Assembly (NCBI GenBank): GCA_019636285.1
Contig: JAHBXV010000006.1
Location: 62,001-126,000, forward strand
DNA length: 64,000 nt
From: Planctomycetaceae bacterium
Lineage (GTDB): Bacteria; Planctomycetota; Planctomycetia; Planctomycetales; Planctomycetaceae
Reading direction: 5' to 3'
Position numbers and translations under genes: made by a program. The notes under the pieces are model-generated. The model did no database searches, had not been told where the DNA came from, and saw nothing but the letters and a program-made list of their open reading frames with translations. Of this stretch, positions 1 to 9,236 are shown piece after piece (within the stretch, counting starts at the first letter, position 1; every line of letters begins with the position of its first letter).

Positions 1-1
1 T

Positions 2-571
2 TGGCGGTTCAACCAGCAGCGACTCGAAGCCGAGGTCATCCGCGACAGTCTGCTCGCCGCCAGCGGTCAACTGGACGAGACGATGGGGGGCCACGAGATC
101 GACTACGCCCAGGGCCTGAAAGTCCCCCGGCGAAGCCTGTACTTCACGATTCACGGCGAAGCCCAGATGGAGTTCCTCGACACGTTCGATGGACCGAGCG
201 TCGTCGACTGTTACGAGCGTTCGGCCTCGGTCCGGCCGCAACAGGCGCTGGCCTTGTCGAACAATGAACTGGTCGCCGCGCAGGCGAACGCCCTGGCGAG
301 TCGGCTGGCGACGGAAATCCCCGCGAGCGGCGAGGTTTCCCAAACCGATGGTCGCTTCATCCAGGCGGTCTTCGAGCAGATTCTCGGCCGCGCGCCGTCG
401 ACAGAAGAGTTGGGCGTCTCTCTCACGTTTCTCTCTGGCGAACGAGAGTTGGCGCTAGCCGGGACCGCCGCCGCGCAAGGGGCCGTTCCGGTTGAGCAAG
501 CCGAGGCCGCATCGCGTGTCAGCCTGGTCCACGTGCTGTTTAATCACAATGACTTTGTCACCGTGCGGTAG
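2..571 (+). CDS. DUF1553 (PSD1) family protein, 3' part only
   Basis: The frame is open from the left window edge, so only the last 189 residues are present. They read as the C-terminal end of the planctomycete DUF1553 domain: RLEAEVIRDSLLA, then LDETMGG, the YFTIHG / EFLDTFDGP core and the ALALSNNELV segment typical of that family. Full-length relatives usually have cytochrome c-like and DUF1549 domains upstream, which would lie outside this window. The biochemical role is not established; relatives are exported and usually precede a DUF1501 gene, as here with a 57-base gap, so a shared transcript is inferred. Confidence 0.88.
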   Translation, partial: WRFNQQRLEAEVIRDSLLAASGQLDETMGGHEIDYAQGLKVPRRSLYFTIHGEAQMEFLDTFDGPSVVDCYERSASVRPQQALALSNNELVAAQANALASRLATEIPASGEVSQTDGRFIQAVFEQILGRAPSTEELGVSLTFLSGERELALAGTAAAQGAVPVEQAEAASRVSLVHVLFNHNDFVTVR

Positions 572-628
572 CGCTGCGTCCGGCACTCATTTTTTTGACG
601 AAGCCTTTTGAGAAACGGGAAGTCCGAC

Positions 629-2104
629 ATGCCCCTGATGTCACGCTGCTGCTCGCGTCGCAACCGTCGAACCTTTCTGGCCGATGTCGGCCTGGGGTTC
701 ACCGGGTTGTCGCTGGGGAGCATGCTGTTTCGCGATGGCGTGATTCGCGCTTCGGAAACGGGCGTGCCCGACGGTCTGCCGCTTCGCGATCCCCCGGCGA
801 AGCGCGTGATCTGGATCTTCCTGTCAGGCGGTGTCAGTCACCTTGAGACTTTCGATCCCAAGCCGCTCCTCAACGAATACGCCGGAAAGACCTACGACGA
901 AACACCGCACCAGAACCCCCAGAAGTTGCCGATCTTCCTGGAACGCTCTCGATCGGTCGTCGGGTTCGATCGCGATGTCGTCTCGAAGATCATGCCGCTG
1001 AATGTCGGCTATCAGAAGCGGGGCGAACTCGGCGTCGAGGTGACCGACTGGCTGCCGTATTTAGGGCAGGTCGTCGACGATCTGTGCATCGTCCGGTCGA
1101 TGTACACGACCGACAACGACCACGGAGCCGAGTTCCAGTTTCATACGGGCCGACACACGCTCGACGAACAGCAGCCGACGATTGGATCGTGGATCAGCTA
1201 CGGACTTGGAACCGCGAATCAGAACCTCCCGGAGTTTGTCTTCCTGGGGCAGTACAAAGACACCCGGGTGAAGAAGGACTTCGCGGCCGATTACCTCGGG
1301 CCGGGCTATGCCGGTGTCGAACTCTCGCTCGATCCGGCGAATCCGCTGCCGTTCGGCCGTGCCCTCGAAGGAAAGACTCCCGACCGCCAACGGCGCGAGT
1401 TTGAACTCGTCAATAAGCTCAACCGCATCACTGCGGTGGAGTATCCGGACGATGCCGACCTGCGAGCCCGGATCGAAAGCTACGAACTCGCCTACCGCAT
1501 GCAGATGTCGGCTCCCGAGGCGCTCGACCTCTCTCAGGAAACCGCCGAGACGCAGGGACTCTATGGGATCGATGACGAGACGACCGCCATCTACGGACGG
1601 CGGCTCCTAACGGCACGGCGACTCGCCGAGCGGGGCGTGCGCTTTACCTTGGTCTATCTCAGCGACTATGGCGAGTGGGACTCGCACTCGAACATCAAGG
1701 AACTGCATGCCCGCTCGTGCAAGCGGGTCGACAAGCCGCTCGCAGGGTTCATTGCCGACCTCAAGCGCCGGGGCCTGTTGGACGACACGCTTGTTGTCTG
1801 CGCGACCGAGTTCGGTCGCACGCCCGGGCTCGAGATCACCAGCTTTAACAAGGCGGGAACCGGCCGCGATCATCATCCGCACGGCTTCACTGTCTGGATG
1901 GCCGGCGGCGGCCTCAAGCGGGGCTGCGTCCACGGCGCGACCGATGAATTCGGCTTCCATGCCGTCGAGCACCCCCACTACGTCACCGACATTCATGCCA
2001 CGGTTCTGCATCAGCTAGGACTCGACTCCCGCAAACTGGAGATTCCAGGTCGGAAACGACTCGACGTCGATCATGGACAGGTGATTCGGGAGATCTTGGC
2101 CTAG
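629..2104 (+). CDS. DUF1501 domain-containing exported protein
   Basis: A 491-residue protein of the DUF1501 family, which belongs to the alkaline phosphatase/sulfatase-like fold; the substrate is unknown. The N-terminus has a twin-arginine-like export signal (RRNRRTFLADVG followed by a hydrophobic GLGFTGLSLGSML). The GRDHHPHGF motif near residue 411 and the preceding ATEFGRTP are hallmark metal-site segments of the family. I chose the ATG at 629, preceded by a GGGAAG-like ribosome site; a TTG seven codons upstream is also in frame. It follows the DUF1553 gene, the usual planctomycete pairing. Confidence 0.92.
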   Translation: MPLMSRCCSRRNRRTFLADVGLGFTGLSLGSMLFRDGVIRASETGVPDGLPLRDPPAKRVIWIFLSGGVSHLETFDPKPLLNEYAGKTYDETPHQNPQKLPIFLERSRSVVGFDRDVVSKIMPLNVGYQKRGELGVEVTDWLPYLGQVVDDLCIVRSMYTTDNDHGAEFQFHTGRHTLDEQQPTIGSWISYGLGTANQNLPEFVFLGQYKDTRVKKDFAADYLGPGYAGVELSLDPANPLPFGRALEGKTPDRQRREFELVNKLNRITAVEYPDDADLRARIESYELAYRMQMSAPEALDLSQETAETQGLYGIDDETTAIYGRRLLTARRLAERGVRFTLVYLSDYGEWDSHSNIKELHARSCKRVDKPLAGFIADLKRRGLLDDTLVVCATEFGRTPGLEITSFNKAGTGRDHHPHGFTVWMAGGGLKRGCVHGATDEFGFHAVEHPHYVTDIHATVLHQLGLDSRKLEIPGRKRLDVDHGQVIREILA

Positions 2105-2116
2105 GGGGCCAAAGTG

Positions 2117-2144
2117 GTTGGTGGTTAGTAGTTGGTGGTTGGTG
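2117..2144 (+). repeat. Heptanucleotide tandem repeat, GTTGGTG type
   Basis: Four consecutive 7-base units (GTTGGTG, GTTAGTA, GTTGGTG, GTTGGTG) fill most of the gap between the DUF1501 stop (2104) and the next ATG (2166). Related units recur at 14487-14514, 14546-14573 and 57685-57733. Confidence 0.8.
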
Positions 2145-2165
2145 AGAAGACGGACGGCGAAAGCG

Positions 2166-5100
2166 ATGAAGTTTGACTCGCTGGCGGCTCGATTCGGTAT
2201 CTGGGTGTTTACGACGATCGTTGCCGTCCATTGCTTCTCCGCCGCGACGGTTTTTGCTCAGGGGTTTTCGCCAGATCAAGTTGATGCCCGACTCATCGTT
2301 CCCGATGACCTGACCGCCACTCTGTATGCCGCCGAACCGCTGGTACGGCAGCCGAATTGCATCAAGTTTGATCGTCGCGGGCGCTTATGGGTCATTCAGT
2401 ATCTGCAATACCCCAATCCGGCCGGGCTGAAGCGGGTGGCTGTCGATCGCTGGTCGCGAACGCTCTATGACCGTCAACCGGAGCCGCCGCCCCACGGACC
2501 GCGCGGCGACGACCGCGTCGCGATTCTCGAAGACACCGATGGCGACGGACGAGCCGATTCCGCCCGCGATTTTGTTGCCGGGTTAAACCTCGCGACAGGT
2601 CTCGAGTTCGCCGATGATGGCGTCTTCGTTTTGCAGGCGCCGTATCTTCTCTTCTATCCCGATCGCAATCGCGACGACGTGCCCGATGGCGATCCGGAAG
2701 TCTTGCTGACGGGCTTTGGTCTTGAAGACGCCCAGTCGATGGTCAACCACCTCACCTGGGGACCGGACGGCTGGCTGTACGGCGTCACCGGCAGTACGGC
2801 CACGAATCGAGTTCGCGATATCGAATTTCAGCAGGCCGTCTGGCGGTATCATCCGCGCTCGAAGGACTTTGAACTCTTCTGCGAAGGGGGCGGCAACCTT
2901 TTCGGGTTGACGTTCGACGAACTCGGCCGGATGTTCTTCGGGTCCAACGGCGGCCATGTCTGTTGCCACGGCATCCCCGGCGCCTACTATGCCAAGGCGT
3001 TCGCCAAGCATGGCGACTTACACAATCCCCATGCATATGGCTGGTTCCAGGAGATCCACAAGCTGAAGCCGCAGTTGGGCGGCCCGACGACCGGACAGAC
3101 GATCTACCTGGGCGATCACCTGCCCGCGCGATATCGCGGCTCGCTCATCGGGGGTGATTTCCTCGGCCATACGGCGTCGTGGTGGACGATCCATCCCCGC
3201 GCTTCGACGTTTGAACTCGATCGCGGCGGCACGCTCCTCAATCCGCAGGATACATGGGTCGGCATCACCGATGTCTGCTACGGGCCGGATGGCGCGATCT
3301 ACCTGTGCGACTTCTATGATCGCCGAACCGCCCATCCCGATCCCGATGCCAACTGGGATCGCTCCAACGGCCGCATTTATCGCATCGCCGCCAAGGATCG
3401 ACCCCTTTCCGCTGTGGTCGATATGACCGCTCTCACGGTCCCGCAACTCGTCGAACACCTGTCGCACCCAAGCTACTGGCACCGCTTGCAGGCCCGGAGA
3501 ACTCTCGGCGAACGACAGACAACGGAAGTGACGAGCGAACTGTGCGGCCTCGCCTTGAACGGTCCGACGGTTCCCGCGCTGACGGCGCTCTGGACTCTCG
3601 CCGATCTCGCTCCTCTCGATGCGGAACTCGCGAATCGACTCTTGGCACATGACGACGAAGCACGGCGGGCGTGGGGCGTACGGTTTGTGGCTCGTGACTG
3701 GGACAAGTTGCCAGCCGATGCGATCTCGCTGAAAAAGAATGCCACCGAAGAAAAGTCGTTATGGGTGCTGTCGGAACTGCTGAGTGCCTGTCAGCGGTTA
3801 CCGGGGTCAGTGGCGATCGACGTCTTGTCGACGTTGCTGGCCGATGAACGGATCGCCAACGATCCGCAACTCCCCTGGCAGGCCTGGTGGGGGCTCGAAC
3901 GGCACGCCGCGACGCACCGAGCTGACGTGCTGAACGCATTCGCGAAGGAGTCGGCTTGGAACTCGCCACTTGGCCGGTTCCTGCTTCCGCTTCTCGTTCG
4001 GCGTTTTGCCGCTGAAGGATCAACCGAAGGGGAAGCAGCCGTCCTTGCCCTCTGGGAGAGTTGCCCCGCCGGTTCTGAAAACGGACTTGTCCAGGCGGTG
4101 AAGCTCGGGGTGGCGGAGCGCCAGAAGTCGATCGCGCCGCCGGGGCAGGGGGATCTTTTCGCTGGCGTCGCTGGCAAGACCAATGTTGAGGAAGCGGGAA
4201 CGCTGTCGCCGAAAGAACCGGTCGGGCCGGCGCTCATGGCCCGCCTCGTCAACTTTTGGCAAAAGGATCCTGCGGACGTCATGCGTCTGACGCTGGCCGT
4301 TGAAGTCGGTGTGCCTGCTGCCATCGCGACGGCTGAAAACCTGCTGCGTGAGCCCATGGCCGCTGCAGCCGAGCGTGTGGCAGCGCTCACAGCTCTGACC
4401 CACGGAGGGCGTCCCTTCGCTTCCGATGTCATGCTCCGCGTGCTGGATCCAGCGACACCCGCAGCGCTCTTGAAGGCCGTCATTCGCGCGCCGACTTCCC
4501 TCGAAGAAGGAAAGCTCGTCACAAGACTGCTGGAACTGCACGAAACCGTGCCAGCGCTGCGCGGCGAGATTCGCGGCGCTCTGTTCAGCCGTCCGGCCGG
4601 GGCGCTCGCGTTTCTGCGTGAGGTCGAAGCTGGGAGGATCGATCCTGCAAAGATAGACGTCCTGGAACTCCGGCCGCTGGCTTTGTTCGAGAATCCGGAG
4701 ATCGACGGCCTCGTCCAGAAGTTCTGGGGAACCGTTCGCGCGGGAACTCCCGAAGAGAAACTCGCCGAAATGCGGCGGATGAATAACGATCTGCGCGCGG
4801 GCACGGGAGACGTCGTCGCGGGGAAAGTGCTCTTCAAAGAGCACTGCGCGATCTGCCATCTCCTGCATGGCGAAGGGAAAAAGGTCGGGCCCGACCTCAC
4901 GAATTCCAGCCGCCACGACCGTGAGTTCCTGCTCACAAGTCTCGTCGATCCGTCGGCCGTGGTCCGCAAGGAATACACGGTCAACATCGTCGAAACGGCT
5001 TCCGGTCAGACCTTCAATGGGCTGGTCGTCGCCAGCCAGGGGGGCGAGATCACTCTTGTTGATAGTCGTGGCGAAGCACGGATGATCGCCGAAAGCGACA

Positions 5101-5228
5101 TCGAACAACTTGTTCCCTCGCCGGTCTCGCTGATGCCCGAGGGGCTGCCGAAGAAACTGACACCCGAGCAACTGCGCGACTTGTTCGCGTACTTGCAGCG
5201 AAAAGCCCCCCTTCCGTCGTCCGAGTGA
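2166..5228 (+). CDS. PVC-type membrane-bound dehydrogenase / heme-binding CxxCH protein
   Basis: A 1020-residue exported protein. After a signal peptide (hydrophobic segment ending in ATVFAQ) comes a six-bladed-propeller-like dehydrogenase region beginning FSPDQVDARLIVPDDLTA, with DTDGDG calcium-loop-like motifs (about residues 120-130), then an alpha-helical HEAT-like middle, and a C-terminal class I cytochrome c domain with CAICH at about residues 894-898 and the family phrase GPDLTN. Such proteins are expanded in Planctomycetes and are thought to act in periplasmic sugar or alcohol oxidation; the substrate here is unknown. The ATG at 2166 is preferred because the upstream in-frame codons are made of the heptamer repeat. 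Confidence 0.9.
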   Translation: MKFDSLAARFGIWVFTTIVAVHCFSAATVFAQGFSPDQVDARLIVPDDLTATLYAAEPLVRQPNCIKFDRRGRLWVIQYLQYPNPAGLKRVAVDRWSRTLYDRQPEPPPHGPRGDDRVAILEDTDGDGRADSARDFVAGLNLATGLEFADDGVFVLQAPYLLFYPDRNRDDVPDGDPEVLLTGFGLEDAQSMVNHLTWGPDGWLYGVTGSTATNRVRDIEFQQAVWRYHPRSKDFELFCEGGGNLFGLTFDELGRMFFGSNGGHVCCHGIPGAYYAKAFAKHGDLHNPHAYGWFQEIHKLKPQLGGPTTGQTIYLGDHLPARYRGSLIGGDFLGHTASWWTIHPRASTFELDRGGTLLNPQDTWVGITDVCYGPDGAIYLCDFYDRRTAHPDPDANWDRSNGRIYRIAAKDRPLSAVVDMTALTVPQLVEHLSHPSYWHRLQARRTLGERQTTEVTSELCGLALNGPTVPALTALWTLADLAPLDAELANRLLAHDDEARRAWGVRFVARDWDKLPADAISLKKNATEEKSLWVLSELLSACQRLPGSVAIDVLSTLLADERIANDPQLPWQAWWGLERHAATHRADVLNAFAKESAWNSPLGRFLLPLLVRRFAAEGSTEGEAAVLALWESCPAGSENGLVQAVKLGVAERQKSIAPPGQGDLFAGVAGKTNVEEAGTLSPKEPVGPALMARLVNFWQKDPADVMRLTLAVEVGVPAAIATAENLLREPMAAAAERVAALTALTHGGRPFASDVMLRVLDPATPAALLKAVIRAPTSLEEGKLVTRLLELHETVPALRGEIRGALFSRPAGALAFLREVEAGRIDPAKIDVLELRPLALFENPEIDGLVQKFWGTVRAGTPEEKLAEMRRMNNDLRAGTGDVVAGKVLFKEHCAICHLLHGEGKKVGPDLTNSSRHDREFLLTSLVDPSAVVRKEYTVNIVETASGQTFNGLVVASQGGEITLVDSRGEARMIAESDIEQLVPSPVSLMPEGLPKKLTPEQLRDLFAYLQRKAPLPSSE

Positions 5229-5268
5229 CGAACGGAGCGCTCGACGAACCTTCAGAAGATCAACGAGC

Positions 5269-6273
5269 ATGCTTGACCGAACGTTGTCGCGGCGTGACTG
5301 GCTCGCAACGGCCCTGGCCGGAGGCGCGGCTTGCCTGTCGCCACGGCTGATGGCCGCGGCGCCAAGTGACAAGGCCCGCATCGCGATCACGCTCGATCTG
5401 GAGATGTCGGCCGAGTACCCCGTCGCCGGGATGACCGAATGGAACTTTCAGAAGGGTAACCTCGACCAGGCGACGAAAGACTACGCGGTTGAAGCCGGTA
5501 AGCTCGTCCGCGAGCGCGGAGCCGTGCTGCACTACTTCTGCGTGGCCAGAGTTCTCGAACAGCCCGATGTTTCCTGGCTGCAAGAGTTGGCAAAAGCCGG
5601 GCACCCGATCGGTAACCATACTTACGATCATGTCTATGTCTTGGCTCAAACACCCGAAGAAGTGCAGTTTCGCTTTCGCCGGTCGCCGTGGCTGACCGCC
5701 GGAGAAACGCCCGCCGAGACCATCGAGCGCAATATCCGCCTCGCCGCGATTGCCCTAAAGGAGCGGGCCGGGATTGTGGAGAACGGCTTCCGCACGCCCG
5801 GCGGTTTTGCCACAGGTCTCAATGGACGTCCTGACGTCCAGCAGATGTTGCAAGGATTGGGATACACCTGGGTCAGTTCGCTCTATCCGCCAACCACCAT
5901 GCCGGAGCGAGGGATGGCTCCCACGGAAGCGACGTGGCAATCGCTCTACGAGGCCCTGCCGCGCGCACAGCCATTCGTCTATCCCACCGGGCTGGTCGAA
6001 GTCCCCATGAGTCCCATCAGCGATGTGAATGCGTTTCGCAGCAGCAAGTGGAAGCTCGACTGGTTTCTGGAAGCGATCGAGCGGGCCGTGACCTGGGCCA
6101 TCGAACATCGAGCGGTCTTCGACTTTCTCGCCCATCCGTCGTGCCTGGTCGTGGAAGACCCCGAATTTCGTTCGATTCGCAAGATTCTTGATCTCGTCGA
6201 ACGGGCGGGCGATAAAGCCGAAATCGTCGGCCTCGATCGCATCGCCGCTCCATTCATCAAGTCGAATGCCTGA
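5269..6273 (+). CDS. Exported polysaccharide deacetylase-like protein
   Basis: 334 residues with a Tat-type leader (LSRRDWLATALAGGAA). The body has a NodB-like layout: a first motif ITLDLEMS near residue 43, where the usual form is TFDDG; a second motif GNHTYDH near residues 115-121 (the metal-binding HxxxH/D region); and RTPGG near residue 175. This places it among secreted carbohydrate esterases or their relatives, probably acting on an N-acetylated polysaccharide. The altered first motif leaves activity uncertain. It starts 40 bases after the PVC cytochrome gene on the same strand and may share its transcript. Confidence 0.82.
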   Translation: MLDRTLSRRDWLATALAGGAACLSPRLMAAAPSDKARIAITLDLEMSAEYPVAGMTEWNFQKGNLDQATKDYAVEAGKLVRERGAVLHYFCVARVLEQPDVSWLQELAKAGHPIGNHTYDHVYVLAQTPEEVQFRFRRSPWLTAGETPAETIERNIRLAAIALKERAGIVENGFRTPGGFATGLNGRPDVQQMLQGLGYTWVSSLYPPTTMPERGMAPTEATWQSLYEALPRAQPFVYPTGLVEVPMSPISDVNAFRSSKWKLDWFLEAIERAVTWAIEHRAVFDFLAHPSCLVVEDPEFRSIRKILDLVERAGDKAEIVGLDRIAAPFIKSNA

Positions 6274-6299
6274 ACAATCTCTGGATAGAAGGCCCGTTC

Positions 6300-7361
6300 A
6301 TGTCATCCAAGCGATTGATTGTCTTGCCTCTCCTGGCATGCCTGTGTGCGACATCCGCTTTGGCCGAGGAAGCTCCGGCGAAACGCGTCTATCAGAACAC
6401 GCTCAAGCGGCTGAAGAACCCGCCCCCGTTGCTCGCCGATCATCCCGAGTTCGTGGAACCGATCGTCGAAGAGGCTCGCTACGAAGCTCCCAGGCTCGTT
6501 GACGACGAAAACGCCACGCTTTCGGTCCGTGCCTGGCGATTTTCCTACAACGCCCGTGGCATCATCGAGATGCCCAATCACATCAATGGCAAAGAAACAG
6601 CCGTTATCATGGTTCATCCCTGGGGGATCGATGACGGCCAGGGTTGGAAGACTCCCGAACCGGCGGGCGTGTGCGACTTCTGCACGCCGACCAAGAATCA
6701 TCTCGCGGCCCGGCATACGCGCACAGTCATCGATCCATTGCTCAAGCGCCTGCGCGACGACGTGGCCCTGACGATGTACAGCCTGCGCGGAGCCGAGTAC
6801 CCGGTCCACACGAAGCTCTATCGGTCGATTCGCTATAACCCCACCGACGAAGAGCGCGCGGCTGCCAAACGGGAGCTGACCGAACTTCTGAATGCCTTCG
6901 ACTATCGCGGGCAGCCGCTGCCGGCGTCGCTGGAATTGTCGAAAGAGACCCCCGTCATCGACTATTTCCGGCAGTTTCCGGGGCTCGATGCCTCGGCGAA
7001 GTACAACAACACGGGCTTCTGGGATATGGCGATTCCGGTCTGTGCCGACGTCACGATGCACCGCGACGACTATGTCTACTACGACGCGGATGGCTATCCG
7101 CCGCTGCGCGACTTCCTCAAGGCACAGGGAATCCGACACGTCATCCTGACGGGTTACGCGACCGACATGTGTTTCTGCGCGACGACCGCCGGCTATGAAA
7201 ACCTTTCGAAAGACTTCAACGTCTTCCTGGTGGGCGATGCCACGCTGGCGACGTTCCCGTCAAACATCACGCCGCGCTTCGCCACCAACGCCGCCATCTC
7301 CTTCGCGGCCCTCAATCAACTCGTCACCCAGACGTCCTGGATCAAGTCGCTGAAGGAGTAG
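6300..7361 (+). CDS. Exported isochorismatase-family cysteine hydrolase
   Basis: 353 residues with a Sec signal peptide (LIVLPLLACLCATSALA). The core is isochorismatase-like: a first beta strand AVIMVHPWGIDDG near residues 101-113, and the catalytic-cysteine strand VILTGYATDMCFCAT with the nucleophile near residue 290. In characterised members the first strand ends in the catalytic Asp (consensus D-x-Q); here MVHPWGIDD occupies that place, so chemistry may differ. Substrate unknown. It sits 26 bases after the deacetylase-like gene, suggesting a common exported degradation module. Confidence 0.82.
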   Translation: MSSKRLIVLPLLACLCATSALAEEAPAKRVYQNTLKRLKNPPPLLADHPEFVEPIVEEARYEAPRLVDDENATLSVRAWRFSYNARGIIEMPNHINGKETAVIMVHPWGIDDGQGWKTPEPAGVCDFCTPTKNHLAARHTRTVIDPLLKRLRDDVALTMYSLRGAEYPVHTKLYRSIRYNPTDEERAAAKRELTELLNAFDYRGQPLPASLELSKETPVIDYFRQFPGLDASAKYNNTGFWDMAIPVCADVTMHRDDYVYYDADGYPPLRDFLKAQGIRHVILTGYATDMCFCATTAGYENLSKDFNVFLVGDATLATFPSNITPRFATNAAISFAALNQLVTQTSWIKSLKE

Positions 7362-7382
7362 TCACGGATTCGCCGGGACTCG

Positions 7383-8237
7383 TCAGCGTACGTTGTGAGC
7401 CGAACGCCTGTTGGTGAGTGCCACTGCCGCCGCGATGCAGACGAGGCCGAACAGGCCCGTCACAACCAGGCATGCCGGAAGACTTGGCAGATTGGCGACG
7501 GCCGCCCCATCGGTAACCATTAGCCGCCTGAGCCCCGCGACTCCGTAGGTGAGCGGGTTCGCGCGAATGATCCAGCCGATCCACCCGGCTCCTTCGGCCG
7601 GGAAGAACGCCCCCGACAAGAGCCACATCGGCAGCAGGAAGACGCTCATGATGGCATGGAAACCATGTGTCGAATCAAGAGGCCAGGCAATTAGGTAGCC
7701 CAGCGCCGTCAGCGTGAGCCCCAGCCAGCCCAGATACAAGAGGACGGGGACCGCATTACTGAGAGTCAAACCCGTCGACATTGGTTCGGTCAGCCCCGTC
7801 AACGAGAGCAGTGGCCCGATGAGCAGGAACGCCACCGCCTGTAGAACCGCCAGCAGCATTCCCCCCAGGAGCTTTCCCAGTACGATCGCCAGCCGGGGAA
7901 CGGGAGCCACGAGGACACCTTGCAGGAACCCTTCGCGGCGATCTTCGATGATCGAAATCGTCGAGAAGATCGCCGTGAACAGAACGATCATCACCGCGAC
8001 GCCGGGAACGAAATACTCCTGAAACGACACGCCTCCCGGCGCTTGAAACGATCCCCGTAGCCCCGTGCCGAACAGAATCCAGAAGATGAGTGGTTGCCCC
8101 AGCGCTCCGACGATGCGCGTGCGCTGCCGCAAGAACCGCACGAGTTCGCGACGGGCCAGCGAGACGGCGGGCAGTACCAGTGCCGGTCGTGCTTCTGCAA
8201 GTTTCTTAACGTCAACCGCGTCAGAAACTGCACTCAT
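7383..8237 (-). CDS. ABC-2 type transporter permease
   Basis: 284 residues with about six hydrophobic segments and the ABC-2 membrane pattern: LARRELVRFLRQRTR near residues 26-40, then FGTGLRGSF, and IIEDRREGFLQGVLVAPVPR, the cytoplasmic signature loop of DrrB/NodJ-like permeases. Its start overlaps the stop of the ATPase gene by 4 bases (ATGA), so the two form a translationally coupled exporter. It is the last gene of the cytochrome oxidase block. The cargo is unknown; heme, copper or lipid handling for oxidase assembly is a guess from context. Confidence 0.9.
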   Translation of the reverse strand: MSAVSDAVDVKKLAEARPALVLPAVSLARRELVRFLRQRTRIVGALGQPLIFWILFGTGLRGSFQAPGGVSFQEYFVPGVAVMIVLFTAIFSTISIIEDRREGFLQGVLVAPVPRLAIVLGKLLGGMLLAVLQAVAFLLIGPLLSLTGLTEPMSTGLTLSNAVPVLLYLGWLGLTLTALGYLIAWPLDSTHGFHAIMSVFLLPMWLLSGAFFPAEGAGWIGWIIRANPLTYGVAGLRRLMVTDGAAVANLPSLPACLVVTGLFGLVCIAAAVALTNRRSAHNVR

Positions 8238-9226
8238 GATGATCGCCTCCGGCGGGGCGAGGCCGACGAAGGTTCTTCGGCGGCACCCGCATCAAGACGA
8301 TGACCGGTACGGGCAACAAAGACATCTTCCAATGTCGGCCGCGCGAGCGTGACGGAAGTCAGTTGATCGTCAAACGTCGCCAGCAGTTCTGGCAGCAGTT
8401 CCGGACCGCGATCGGATTCCATGCGCACGGTCGACCCGACGAGTTGCGTCGGAATCGCAAAGCGATCCTGAATGTCCCGCGCAAGTCGGGCCGGATCGGG
8501 CGACCCCAGCGACAGGCAGCGTCCGCCAAGCGAAGATCGCAAGTCCGCGGGCGAACCCGTCGCGACCAGCCGTCCCTGGTCGAGCAATGCGAGGCGATCG
8601 CACGACTCGGCTTCGTCCATCAGGTGCGTCGTCACGACAATGGTTGTCCCGGCCGATCGCCGCAGGTCTTCGAGCGTCTTCCACAGGTCTTGTCGCACGG
8701 CCGGGTCGAGTCCGGTGCTCGGTTCATCCAGAAGCAGCAGGCGGGGCCGGTGCAACAGACACTTGGCAAGCTCGACACGCCGGCGATAACCTCCCGACAA
8801 TTCATCCACCATCTGTGACAGGCGGTCGCCCAGTTCCAGGGTGCCCACGACGTGGTCGATCCGGGACTTCAGATCGGCTCCAGAAAAGCCGTACAGATGA
8901 CCCTGGTGCAGCAGGTTCTCACGGACCGTGAGCTTGCCGTCGAGACTGGGCGATTGAAACGCCACTCCGATCAGCCGCCGGACCAGGTCCGGCCGCCGCG
9001 CGACGTCGACGCCGAAGACTTCGATCGCCCCTTCGACGATCGGCAGGATGGTCGCCATCAGCCGAAACAGCGTGCTCTTACCGCTGCCGTTCGGACCCAA
9101 CAGTCCAAAGATCGCGCCGGGCTCCACGTTCAGCGAGACATCGTCGAGCACCCGCTGGTCGCGATAGGCGAACGAGAGATGCTGTACCCGGATCGCGGTT
9201 GTCGGCGTGCTGGAAGTGTCTGTCAT
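8234..9226 (-). CDS. ABC transporter ATP-binding protein (DrrA/CcmA-like)
   Basis: 330 residues from the ATG at 9226; an in-frame TTG at 9418 would read through coxD and is rejected. Walker A GPNGSGKST is at residues 44-52, followed by a Q-loop, the signature LSGGYRRR, Walker B LLLLDEPSTGLD and the switch histidine in TTHLMDEAE. The C-terminal tail ending in RPTLEDVFVARTG is typical of ATPases paired with ABC-2 permeases. It starts 10 bases after coxD, so it is very likely cotranscribed with the oxidase genes. Confidence 0.93.
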   Translation of the reverse strand: MTDTSSTPTTAIRVQHLSFAYRDQRVLDDVSLNVEPGAIFGLLGPNGSGKSTLFRLMATILPIVEGAIEVFGVDVARRPDLVRRLIGVAFQSPSLDGKLTVRENLLHQGHLYGFSGADLKSRIDHVVGTLELGDRLSQMVDELSGGYRRRVELAKCLLHRPRLLLLDEPSTGLDPAVRQDLWKTLEDLRRSAGTTIVVTTHLMDEAESCDRLALLDQGRLVATGSPADLRSSLGGRCLSLGSPDPARLARDIQDRFAIPTQLVGSTVRMESDRGPELLPELLATFDDQLTSVTLARPTLEDVFVARTGHRLDAGAAEEPSSASPRRRRSS

Positions 9227-9236
9227 GGACCGACGA

